Shown in pieces: positions 1 to 5,975 of a stretch of DNA of 6,018 bases. The stretch comes from UBA2862 sp045637485 (lineage in GTDB: Bacteria; Bacillota; Clostridia; Christensenellales; Aristaeellaceae). Each line of letters begins with the position of its first letter. Within the stretch, counting starts at the first letter, position 1. The stretch is from positions 1 to 6,018 of the forward strand of contig JAZTZK010000152.1 of the NCBI GenBank assembly GCA_045637485.1. The letters run 5' to 3'. A program made the translations under genes and the position numbers. The notes under the pieces were generated by a model that was not told the DNA's origin, ran no database searches, and saw only the letters and a list, made by a program, of their open reading frames with translations.

Positions 1-1
1 C

Positions 2-337
2 AGGAAGCGCTGCTACCGGGAGCTGTCCGGCGGGCAGCAGCAACGGGTGCTGCTGGCGCGGGCCCTTTGCGCGACAAAGAAGCTGCTGCTGCTGGACGAG
101 CCGGTTTCCGGCCTGGACCCGAAGGTGACGGCGGAGATGTACGTCCTGATCGAACGGCTGAACCGGGTGGGCGTGACGATTGTCATGATCTCCCACGACA
201 TCGCGGGAGCGGTGCGCTACGCGACCCACATCCTGCATGTGGGCGGCGAGCAAACCTTTTTCGGGACGGTCGGCGAATATCAGGACAGCGCGCTCGGCAG
301 CCGTTTTATCGCCCTGGAGGGAGGCGAGGGGGAATGA
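2..337 (+). CDS. Metal ABC transporter ATP-binding protein (ZnuC/MntB type), 3' part only
   Basis: This is the C-terminal 111 residues of an ABC ATPase; the start, Walker A and Q-loop lie before the window. What is visible, in order, is the ABC signature LSGGQQQRVLLARAL (residues 8-22 of the fragment), Walker B LLLLDEP, the D-loop SGLD and the H-loop histidine in MISHD. The protein would hydrolyse ATP on the inner face of the membrane to drive the permease encoded immediately downstream, with which it overlaps by ATGA. From the ATPase alone the substrate could not be named; assignment to the zinc/manganese class comes from the neighbouring ABC-3 family permease and from the LSGGQQQRVLLARAL form typical of ZnuC-like proteins. 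A substrate-binding lipoprotein gene would be expected upstream, outside the window. The incomplete state is due to the window edge, not to a mutation. Confidence 0.93.
   Translation, partial: RKRCYRELSGGQQQRVLLARALCATKKLLLLDEPVSGLDPKVTAEMYVLIERLNRVGVTIVMISHDIAGAVRYATHILHVGGEQTFFGTVGEYQDSALGSRFIALEGGEGE
316..324 (+). promoter_or_regulatory. Ribosome binding site fixing the permease start
   Basis: GGAGGGAGG lies nine bases before the ATG at 334, inside the end of the ATPase gene. It supports the ATGA-overlap start over the longer open frame that begins far upstream. Confidence 0.7.
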
Positions 338-1167
338 ACCAGACGATCTGCCAATACATGCAATTCCCATTTGTGCGTTACGCGCTGGTGGTGGGCATGT
401 TGATCGCGCTGTGCTCGTCTCTGCTGGGCGTGACGCTGGTGCTCAAGCACTTCTCTTTCATCGGCGACGGATTGAGCCATGTGGCCTTCGGCGCGCTGGC
501 CGTCGCCGGGGTGCTGCACATCACTGACGACATGCTGTTTGTCATGCCGGTGACCATACTCTGCGCGATCCTGTTGCTTCGCACGGGGAAGAACGCTCGG
601 GTCAAGGGCGATGCGGCTGTCGCCATGGTTTCCGTAGGCGCGCTGGCCATCGGTTATCTGCTGCTGAACCTGTTCGCCACCTCGTCCAATCTCTCCGGCG
701 ACGTTTGTTCCTCGCTGTTCGGCTCCACGTCGATCCTGACGCTGTCAAAGGCGGAGGTGTGGCTGTGCGCGGGGCTTTCGGTGGTCGTGGTGGCGTTGTT
801 CGCGCTGTTTTACAACAAGATATTCGCTGTCACCTTTGACGAGGATTTCTCCTGGGCCGTCGGTACACGGGTGGAGGCCTACAATTTGCTCATCGCGGTG
901 GTGATCGCCGTGATCATCGTGCTGGCGATGAACCTGGTGGGCTCGTTGTTGATTTCGGCACTGCTCATCTTCCCGGCGCTGTCCGCCATGCGCCTGTTCA
1001 AGAGCTTCAAAGGTGTGACCATCTGCTCGGCGACGCTGTCGGTAATCTGCGCCCTCGCGGGCATGCTGATCTCCATCGTGGGCGGCACGCCGGTGGGCTC
1101 CACCATTGTCGCAGTGGACATTGTGGCCTATTTTGTATTCTGCGCGATCGACCGAATCAAACGCTAA
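334..1167 (+). CDS. Metal ABC transporter permease, ABC-3 family (ZnuB/MntC-like)
   Basis: A complete 277-residue integral membrane protein, the usual length for ABC-3 permeases that import Zn2+ or Mn2+. Hydrophobic segments lie at roughly residues 14-37, 47-62, 66-83, 93-115, 140-160, 184-216, 228-249 and 253-272. Family hallmarks are GDGLSHVAFGALAVAG (45-60), GSLLISALLIFPALSA (203-218) and GTPVGSTIV (251-259). The start is the ATG inside the ATGA overlap with the ATPase gene, preceded by GGAGGGAGG at 316-324, nine bases upstream. The frame is open further upstream (to about 67) but that part would overlap the ATPase coding region and lacks family similarity. The overlap implies translational coupling and a two-part transporter. 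Zinc against manganese cannot be decided from this sequence, so no gene symbol is given. Confidence 0.93.
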   Translation: MNQTICQYMQFPFVRYALVVGMLIALCSSLLGVTLVLKHFSFIGDGLSHVAFGALAVAGVLHITDDMLFVMPVTILCAILLLRTGKNARVKGDAAVAMVSVGALAIGYLLLNLFATSSNLSGDVCSSLFGSTSILTLSKAEVWLCAGLSVVVVALFALFYNKIFAVTFDEDFSWAVGTRVEAYNLLIAVVIAVIIVLAMNLVGSLLISALLIFPALSAMRLFKSFKGVTICSATLSVICALAGMLISIVGGTPVGSTIVAVDIVAYFVFCAIDRIKR

Positions 1168-1174
1168 AAGGAGG
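1166..1174 (+). promoter_or_regulatory. Strong ribosome binding site deciding the start at 1183
   Basis: AAAAGGAGG overlaps the permease stop codon (TAA 1165-1167). Its distance to ATG 1183 is 8 bases (normal), but only 2 bases to ATG 1177 (too close), which argues for the shorter protein. Confidence 0.7.
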
Positions 1175-1182
1175 AAATGAAG

Positions 1183-1599
1183 ATGAAGCGCTTGCTGACT
1201 GTGATGATTGCCATTGCGCTCATGAGTGGTTCCACGGGGCTGGCGGAGCAGCCCGTGGACCTGGATCTCTCGGTGCTCAGCGGCACCGTGGTCTATTCCC
1301 AGGTGTACGACATGATGATGGAACCGGAGCGGTACATGGGTCGGCGCGTGCGGGTGAAGGGCAATCTGAGCTACTTCCAGGACCCGGAGACGCTGAATGA
1401 GTACTTTGCCGTCGTCATCGCCGATGCCACCGCCTGCTGCGCCCAGGGCATCGAGTTCGTCTGGAACGGCCACCGCTACCCGGACGACTTCCCGCCTTTG
1501 GACACCGAATTGACGGTGACCGGCGTATTCAGCACCTACGTGGAGAACGGTTTTACCTACCTGCAGCTGAAGGACGCAGACGTGAGCTGGAAAGCATGA
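1183..1599 (+). CDS. Small exported OB-fold-like protein with a CC motif, third gene of metal operon
   Basis: A 138-residue protein with a Sec signal peptide: Lys-Arg at 2-3, a hydrophobic core to about residue 14, and a likely signal peptidase I site after GLA (residue 21). No lipobox cysteine is present, so it is probably secreted or held outside by other means. The mature part has the pattern YMGRRVRVKGNL (51-62), ACCAQGIEFVW (84-94) and TELTVTGVFSTYV (108-120), beta-rich and resembling the C-terminal domain of the TIGR03943/DUF1980 (YcgQ-like) family. That resemblance is from memory and is not proven. Cys85-Cys86 are the only cysteines and could bind metal or form a disulfide. Two in-frame ATGs exist (1177 and 1183); AAAAGGAGG at 1166-1174 sits only 2 bases from the first but 8 from the second, so 1183 is preferred. 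Only nine bases follow the permease stop before 1177, so it is co-transcribed. A role in metal handling is inferred from context; the exact function is unknown. Confidence 0.85.
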   Translation: MKRLLTVMIAIALMSGSTGLAEQPVDLDLSVLSGTVVYSQVYDMMMEPERYMGRRVRVKGNLSYFQDPETLNEYFAVVIADATACCAQGIEFVWNGHRYPDDFPPLDTELTVTGVFSTYVENGFTYLQLKDADVSWKA

Positions 1600-1606
1600 A
1601 GACGAC

Positions 1607-1645
1607 GATATGGGACCGCGTCACCGGTCGGCGCGGTCCCATATC
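1607..1645. terminator. Perfect 14-bp stem-loop between convergent genes, likely bidirectional terminator
   Basis: GATATGGGACCGCG (1607-1620) pairs without mismatch with CGCGGTCCCATATC (1632-1645) around an 11-base loop. It begins 7 bases after the stop of the small exported protein and ends 10 bases before the stop codon of the convergent glycosyltransferase gene, the expected place for a shared terminator. No long T run follows on either strand (ATGCTAATCC on plus, GTCGTCTTC on minus), so efficiency as an intrinsic terminator is uncertain; it may instead stabilise 3' ends. Confidence 0.65.
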
Positions 1646-1655
1646 ATGCTAATCC

Positions 1656-2678
1656 CTAATTGAACTTGTATATCTTCCGGATCCACTTGTAGAAGAACAG
1701 GTCGATGTCCCTTCCCACCCTGCCGGGCAGCAGGAACACCACGTTGGAGCTGCGGTAGCGCATGCGACGGAAGGTGGCGGGGTGGTTTTCCTTCAGCCAG
1801 TGCCACAGCTCGACGCGCTTTTGCTGGTTTTCCTCCCTGCCGGACATCATCAGGTAGATGTTGCAGATCATCAGCATGATGGACAGGTAGTGGTACATGT
1901 ACTGGGCCAGCTTCTTGTTGTGCTGCTCCAGCAGCTCCAGGTCGTGGGCGTCGGCCATGATCTTGGTCACGAGGATCTGTTGGTCGATGCGACGGATCAT
2001 GTTGTCCTCGCTCACCGACTGGTCCGCCCGGCCGATGAAGTAGCGGTACATGTCCACGTCCAGGTAATACATGCGCCTGACGCTGGGCAGGGGCTGGTAG
2101 ACGAATACGTTGTCCACGTAGAAGGTGTGCTTGGGCAGCGACAGCTTCGAGCGGCGCAGTATGTCGGTGCGGTAGGTGGCGGCGTGCATGATCATGAACT
2201 GGGTGGTGGCGAAGCGGCCGATATCATCCCAGGTGAACACCTTGTCCACCGGCAGCACGTTGCGATAGCGCACCACCTTGTGGGTGTTGTCCTCGGCGTG
2301 CTCGTACACGTAGTTGGTGAGGATCAGGTCGATGGGCTCCTCCGACCCGGCGCTTTCCCGGATCAGCGCCATCAGCTTTTCAAGCGCGGCCGTGTCCAGC
2401 CAGTCGTCGGAATCCACCACCTTGAAATACATGCCGGTGGCATGGATCATGCCCTGGTTGACGCCCTCGCCATGGCCGCCGTTTTCCTGGTGGATCACCC
2501 GGATGATATCCGGGTATTGGGCGGCGTAGCGGTCACAGATAGCCCCGGTTTCGTCGGTACTGCCGTCATTCACCAGTATGATCTCAGCGTCGTCTCCCGC
2601 GGGCAGCAGGGTCTCGATGCAGTGGTCCATGTAGGCGGCGGAATTATAGCAGGGCACCGTGAAGGTTATCAGCTTCAA
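1656..2678 (-). CDS. Family 2 glycosyltransferase
   Basis: A 340-residue cytoplasmic enzyme with a GT-A fold, which transfers a sugar from a nucleotide-sugar donor, probably onto a cell-surface polysaccharide or teichoic acid-like acceptor (acceptor unknown). Visible landmarks: the opening strand ITFTVPCYNSAAYM (4-17), the donor-binding VNDGSTDETG (36-45), ENGGHGEGVNQG (65-76), and the metal-binding DSDDW (89-93). Further along are FYVDN (186-190), like the catalytic E/D-D-x motif of related enzymes, and YFIGRADQSVS (213-223), common in capsule-type GT2 enzymes. No clear membrane-spanning segment is seen, but a basic, aromatic C-terminus (IRKIYKFN) may touch the membrane. The start as read is TTG at 2678-2676 with a GGAG-like site 7 bases upstream. 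A nearby ATG at 2703-2701 is out of frame by one base across an A8G5 tract. The gene stands alone, convergent with the metal operon and divergent from asnS. Confidence 0.9.
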   Translation of the reverse strand: MKLITFTVPCYNSAAYMDHCIETLLPAGDDAEIILVNDGSTDETGAICDRYAAQYPDIIRVIHQENGGHGEGVNQGMIHATGMYFKVVDSDDWLDTAALEKLMALIRESAGSEEPIDLILTNYVYEHAEDNTHKVVRYRNVLPVDKVFTWDDIGRFATTQFMIMHAATYRTDILRRSKLSLPKHTFYVDNVFVYQPLPSVRRMYYLDVDMYRYFIGRADQSVSEDNMIRRIDQQILVTKIMADAHDLELLEQHNKKLAQYMYHYLSIMLMICNIYLMMSGREENQQKRVELWHWLKENHPATFRRMRYRSSNVVFLLPGRVGRDIDLFFYKWIRKIYKFN

Positions 2679-2685
2679 GGGAGCT

Positions 2686-2689
2686 CTCC
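2686..2689 (-). promoter_or_regulatory. Weak ribosome binding site for the TTG-started glycosyltransferase
   Basis: On the minus strand GGAG, within the tract A8-G5-AGAG, lies 7 bases before the TTG. It is the only Shine-Dalgarno-like site near and supports the TTG start, although the site is weaker than those of the other genes here. Confidence 0.45.
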
Positions 2690-2721
2690 CCCTTTTTTTT
2701 CATTCAATGCACATTAAAGCC

Positions 2722-2750
2722 ATTATAGCATAGCGCGGAGGCATTGAAAA
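2722..2750 (-). promoter_or_regulatory. Promoter of the glycosyltransferase gene
   Basis: Read on the minus strand, TTTTCA (2750-2745) and TATAAT (2727-2722) are separated by 17 bases. The -10 box is preceded by TGC, making an extended -10 (TGnTATAAT), which compensates for the 4/6 match at -35. Transcription would start near 2715, giving a leader of about 37 bases. This was read by eye, with no expression evidence. Confidence 0.6.
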
Positions 2751-2795
2751 GCATGGGATTGTCAAGAATAGGGAAAACAGCTTTCCGGGACCACC

Positions 2796-2823
2796 TTGAC
2801 TCTTAACACTCATCCATTATAAT
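2796..2823 (+). promoter_or_regulatory. Promoter of asnS
   Basis: TTGACT (2796-2801) and a perfect TATAAT (2818-2823) are 16 bases apart. Transcription would start near 2830, leaving a leader of only about 38 bases before the asnS start, too short for a T-box or similar leader device. Confidence 0.7.
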
Positions 2824-2867
2824 GGTGGAAAAGCAGGCCGGCAAACGGCTCGAAAGAGGGAACGACC

Positions 2868-4265
2868 ATGGCACACCATCTGATCAGGGATTTGTACGCG
2901 AAAATGCCCGCCGCCGACATCGAACATCTGAAGGTCAGCGGCTGGGTGCGCACGATACGCGAATCGAAGGCCTTCGCCTTCGTGGAGCTGAACGACGGCA
3001 CCTATTTCAAAAACCTCCAGATCATACTTGAGGCGGACAGGCTGGCGAATTACGCGGAGCTCGTCAGGGCCATCACCACCGGCGCGGCCATCGAGGCCGA
3101 GGGCAGGCTCGCGCTGACGCCCGATATGAAGCAGCCCTTCGAGCTAAAGGCGGAAGCGGTGACGGTGGTGGGGGAGAGCCCCTCCGACTATCCGCTGCAG
3201 AAGAAGCGCCACACGCTGGAATACCTGCGCACGATCCAGCACCTGCGTCCCCGGGCCAACCTGTTCCAGTGTGCCTTCCGGGTGCGCAGCGTAGCGGCCC
3301 AGGCCATCCACCGTTTCTTCCACGACAAGGGCTATGTGTACGTGCATACGCCGCTGATCACCGGCAGCGACTGTGAGGGCGCGGGCGAGATGTTCCGCGT
3401 CACCACGCTGGATCCGGATGCCCTGCCCCTCACCGGGGACGGCAAGACCGACTACAGCAAGGATTTCTTCGGAAAGCCGGTATCCCTGACCGTGTCCGGC
3501 CAGCTGAACGCCGAGATCTTCGCCATGGCCTTCCGCAACGTCTACACCTTCGGTCCCACCTTCCGCGCCGAGGAATCCTATACCCCCCGTCACGCCGCGG
3601 AGTTCTGGATGATCGAGCCGGAGATCGCCTTTGCCGACCTGGCCGTGGACATGGATCTTCAGGAGGAGATGGTCAAGTACATCATCGCCGCCGTGCTGGA
3701 GGAGTGCCCGGAGGAGATGGCCTTCCTGAACCAGTTTGTGGACAGGGGCCTCATCGACCGGCTGAAGTTCGTGCGGGATTCCGAGTTCGTGCGGTGCAGC
3801 TACACCGAGGCCATCGACATACTGAAGAACTCCGGCGAGAAGTTCGAATACCCCGTGGCCTGGGGCGAGGACCTGCAGACCGAGCACGAGCGCTACCTGA
3901 CCGAGAAGCACTTCGGCAAGCCGGTGTTCGTCACCGACTGGCCCAAGGCGATCAAATCCTTCTACATGCGCGTGAATGACGACGGCAGGACCGTGGCGGC
4001 GGCGGACCTGCTGGTGCCCGCCGTGGGCGAGCTTTGCGGTGGCAGCCAGCGCGAGGAACGCTACGACGTGCTGAAGGCTCGCATACTGGAGCTGGGCATG
4101 AAGCTGGAGGACTACTGGTGGTACCTGGAGTTGCGCAAGTACGGCACCGCCAGGCACGCCGGCTTCGGCATGGGCTTCGAGCGCATGATCATGTACCTGA
4201 CGGGCATCGCCAACATCCGCGACGTGCTGCCCTTCCCCAGGACCACCGGCAGCGCGGACTTCTGA
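2868..4265 (+). CDS. asnS: Asparaginyl-tRNA synthetase
   Basis: A 465-residue class IIb aminoacyl-tRNA synthetase that charges tRNA-Asn with asparagine in the cytoplasm; the E. coli enzyme is 466 residues. The N-terminal OB-fold anticodon-binding domain covers about residues 18-105 (VSGWVRTIRESKAFAFVELNDG at 23-44 region). Then come the linker YPLQKKRHTLEYLRTIQHLRPR (108-129 region), the motif 1 region (FFHDKGYVYVHTPLITGSDCEG), motif 2 (FRAEESYTPRHAAEFWMIEPE, 232-252), and motif 3 with its ATP-binding arginine (GFGMGFERMIMYLTG, 432-446). It ends in FPRTTGSADF. These features separate AsnRS from AspRS (LTVSGQLNAE at 207-216 is typical of AsnRS). The ATG is preceded by AAAGAGGG at 2853-2860, seven bases away. 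The motif 2 loop differs from the usual ENSNTxRH. The gene appears to be a single unit with its own promoter. Confidence 0.97.
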   Translation: MAHHLIRDLYAKMPAADIEHLKVSGWVRTIRESKAFAFVELNDGTYFKNLQIILEADRLANYAELVRAITTGAAIEAEGRLALTPDMKQPFELKAEAVTVVGESPSDYPLQKKRHTLEYLRTIQHLRPRANLFQCAFRVRSVAAQAIHRFFHDKGYVYVHTPLITGSDCEGAGEMFRVTTLDPDALPLTGDGKTDYSKDFFGKPVSLTVSGQLNAEIFAMAFRNVYTFGPTFRAEESYTPRHAAEFWMIEPEIAFADLAVDMDLQEEMVKYIIAAVLEECPEEMAFLNQFVDRGLIDRLKFVRDSEFVRCSYTEAIDILKNSGEKFEYPVAWGEDLQTEHERYLTEKHFGKPVFVTDWPKAIKSFYMRVNDDGRTVAAADLLVPAVGELCGGSQREERYDVLKARILELGMKLEDYWWYLELRKYGTARHAGFGMGFERMIMYLTGIANIRDVLPFPRTTGSADF

Positions 4266-4282
4266 CAAACGCATACGTACAA

Positions 4283-4301
4283 TGGCGGCGATCTGCCGCC
4301 A
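4283..4301 (+). terminator. Stem-loop after asnS, possible terminator
   Basis: TGGCGGC (4283-4289) pairs perfectly with GCCGCCA (4295-4301) around a 5-base loop, beginning 17 bases after the asnS stop codon. The following bases CTGTATTATAT hold several T residues but no run, so termination is plausible but not certain. Confidence 0.45.
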
Positions 4302-4321
4302 CTGTATTATATGCGCTCGAA

Positions 4322-4349
4322 GGCGGCAAATTGACCGCTGAATGCCGCC
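4322..4349 (+). repeat. Second GGCGGCA/TGCCGCC inverted repeat
   Basis: GGCGGCA (4322-4328) can pair with TGCCGCC (4343-4349) across a 14-base loop. Its arms share the GGCGGC/GCCGCC core with the stem-loop at 4283-4301, so arms of the two could also pair with each other. It lies in the 222-bp gap between asnS and the isomerase gene, upstream of the promoter at 4399. No coding gene is seen in this gap. Confidence 0.4.
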
Positions 4350-4398
4350 GGAAGCAACGCCTGCGCAAGAAACATTACAAATCCGCTTAATTTGGGTA

Positions 4399-4427
4399 TT
4401 GACGCGGAGAAACTTTCTTGTTAATAT
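4399..4427 (+). promoter_or_regulatory. Promoter of the isomerase-family gene
   Basis: TTGACG (4399-4404) and TAATAT (4422-4427) lie 17 bases apart in the most AT-rich part of the gap; an overlapping TATATA (4425-4430) is an alternative -10 with a long spacer. Transcription would start near 4434, giving a leader of about 54 bases. Confidence 0.55.
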
Positions 4428-4439
4428 ATAGTTGTCAAG
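4417..4439 (+). promoter_or_regulatory. Candidate operator dyad over the -10 region
   Basis: An imperfect palindrome of the form CTTGnnAA-N7-TTnnCAAG spans 23 bases and covers the -10 box and expected transcription start. A dyad in that place suits a repressor controlling a sugar-catabolic gene, but no regulator gene is visible in the window and the match could be chance. Confidence 0.25.
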
Positions 4440-4472
4440 GTTATGTGGCAGTAAAAGGACAAACATAATTCC

Positions 4473-4479
4473 AAGGAGG
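4473..4479 (+). promoter_or_regulatory. Strong ribosome binding site of the isomerase-family gene
   Basis: AAGGAGG eight bases before ATG 4488 is a full consensus site and fixes the start. It suggests high translation. Confidence 0.85.
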
Positions 4480-4487
4480 AGATACCT

Positions 4488-5975
4488 ATGAACAACATCC
4501 CGCAGGTCAAGATGGGCATCCTCGCGGTCAGCCGCGACTGCTTCCCGATCACCCTCTCCGAAAAGCGTCGCAAGGCCATCGTCGCGAAGCTGAAGGAAAA
4601 GAACTTTGACATCTACGAGTGTCAGACCATCATCGAGGGCGGCATCGACGCCAACGTGATGGAGGCCTATGAGGAGATCAAGAAGTCCGGCATCAACGCC
4701 CTGGTCGTGTTCCTGGGCAACTTCGGCCCCGAGGGCCCCGAGACCGCCATCGCCAAGCTGTTCGACGGCCCGGTGATGTACATTGCCGCCGCCGAGGAGA
4801 ACGTGGGCGTGCTGTCCAGTGACCGCGGCGACGCGTATTGCGGCATGCTGAACGCTTCCTATAACCTGAAGCTCAGCGGCATCAAGGCCTACATTCCCGA
4901 GTATCCCGTGGGCGACGCCGAGTATTGCGCCAACGAGATCATCGACTTCCTGCCCATCGCCCGCACGATCCTGGGCCTCAAGGACCTGAAGATCATCACC
5001 TTCGGCCCCCGTCCCTTCGACTTCCTGGCCTGCAACGCGCCCGTTGCGCCGCTGTTCAAGCTGGGCATCAACGTGCAGGAAAACTCCGAGCTGGACCTGC
5101 TGAAGGCCTATCACGAGCACGCCAACGATCCCCGCATCCCCGCCAAGATCAAGGAGATGGAGGACGAGTTGGGCGAGGGCAACAAGATGCCCGGCATACT
5201 GCCCAAGCTGGCCCAGTATGAGCTGACCCTGTTGGATTGGATCGAGGCCAACAAGGGCGCCGCCAAGTACGTGGCCATGGCCAACAAGTGCTGGCCGGCC
5301 TTCCAGACCGAGTTCGGCTTCGTGCCCTGCTACGTGAACTCCCGCCTGACCGGCATGGGCATCCCCGTGGCCTGCGAGGTGGACATCTACGGCGCGCTGT
5401 CCGAGTACATCGGCACCTGCGTCACCGGTGAGGCCGTTACCCTGCTGGACATCAACAACAGCGTGCCCGCCGACATGTACAACCAGAGCATTGAGGGCAA
5501 GTTCGACTATCGCCACAACGAGACCTTCATGGGCTTCCACTGCGGCAACACCCCGATGTGCAGGCTCAGCTGCGGCACCATGAAGTACCAGCTGATCATG
5601 AACCGCGGCCTTGAGGGCGGCGGAGAGCCCGACATCACCCGCGGCACCCTCGAGGGCGACATCGCTCCCGGCGACATCACCTTCTATCGCGTCCAGGCCA
5701 ACAAGGACAGCCAGCTGCAGTCCTACATCGCCCAGGGCGAGGTGCTGCCCGTGGCCACGCAGAGTTTCGGCGGCATCGGCGTATTCGCTATCAAGGAGAT
5801 GGGCAGATTCTACCGTCACGTTCTCGTTCAGAAGAGATATCCACACCACGGCGCTGTTGCTTTCAAGCACTGCGGCAAGATCCTCTTCGAGATCTTCAAG
5901 TATCTCGGCATCGAGGATATCGGCTTCAACCAGCCAAAGGGTATGCTCTACAAGACAGAGAATCCATGGGCTTAA
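4488..5975 (+). CDS. L-fucose/L-arabinose isomerase family protein
   Basis: A 495-residue cytoplasmic protein of the FucI/AraA-like superfamily (aldose-ketose isomerases that use a divalent metal, usually Mn2+). It is shorter than E. coli FucI (about 590) and near AraA in length. The N-terminal half has the alternating Rossmann-like layout (MGILAVSRDCFP 9-20; NALVVFLGNFGPEGPE 70-85; KIITFGPRPFDF 168-179). The C-terminal half carries the candidate catalytic and metal-binding residues: Glu297 in ACEVDIYGAL, Asp321 in LLDINN, His351 in GFHCGNTP, and the RYPHHGAVAF histidines (453-454). These are assigned by resemblance only. The true sugar cannot be told, as no kinase, aldolase or transporter is in view. 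It has its own promoter and strong ribosome binding site. From about codon 433 (nt ~5785) to the end, codon choice changes sharply while the frame and family similarity continue, suggesting recombination or a chimeric join. Confidence 0.85.
   Translation: MNNIPQVKMGILAVSRDCFPITLSEKRRKAIVAKLKEKNFDIYECQTIIEGGIDANVMEAYEEIKKSGINALVVFLGNFGPEGPETAIAKLFDGPVMYIAAAEENVGVLSSDRGDAYCGMLNASYNLKLSGIKAYIPEYPVGDAEYCANEIIDFLPIARTILGLKDLKIITFGPRPFDFLACNAPVAPLFKLGINVQENSELDLLKAYHEHANDPRIPAKIKEMEDELGEGNKMPGILPKLAQYELTLLDWIEANKGAAKYVAMANKCWPAFQTEFGFVPCYVNSRLTGMGIPVACEVDIYGALSEYIGTCVTGEAVTLLDINNSVPADMYNQSIEGKFDYRHNETFMGFHCGNTPMCRLSCGTMKYQLIMNRGLEGGGEPDITRGTLEGDIAPGDITFYRVQANKDSQLQSYIAQGEVLPVATQSFGGIGVFAIKEMGRFYRHVLVQKRYPHHGAVAFKHCGKILFEIFKYLGIEDIGFNQPKGMLYKTENPWA

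Noticed and set aside
67..333. N-terminal extension of the permease frame
   Set aside because: It overlaps the ATPase coding region, has arginine/glycine-rich shadow composition, and the ATG at 334 has a good ribosome binding site and the family-typical N-terminus.
2679..2700. GGGAGCTCTCCC followed by eight T on the plus strand, resembling an intrinsic terminator
   Set aside because: The palindrome leaves only a 2-base loop, no plus-strand gene ends there, and the tract is better explained as the leader of the minus-strand glycosyltransferase.
1782..2717. A 311-codon plus-strand frame opposite the glycosyltransferase
   Set aside because: Repetitive V/H/Q/D/G composition with no family motifs; the minus strand encodes a convincing GT2 enzyme.
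4034..4390. A 118-codon plus-strand frame running out of the 3' end of asnS into the gap
   Set aside because: Mostly an alternate frame of asnS with Arg/Gly/His-rich shadow composition and no ribosome binding site.
4342..4431. Small frame starting at ATG 4342
   Set aside because: No ribosome binding site, about 29 codons, and it runs through the isomerase promoter.
3144..5870. A 908-codon open frame on the minus strand antisense to asnS and the isomerase gene
   Set aside because: It is a shadow of high G/C third positions on the other strand: low-complexity composition rich in His, Val, Leu, Gln, Asp and Ala, no ribosome binding site, and both plus-strand genes are clearly real.
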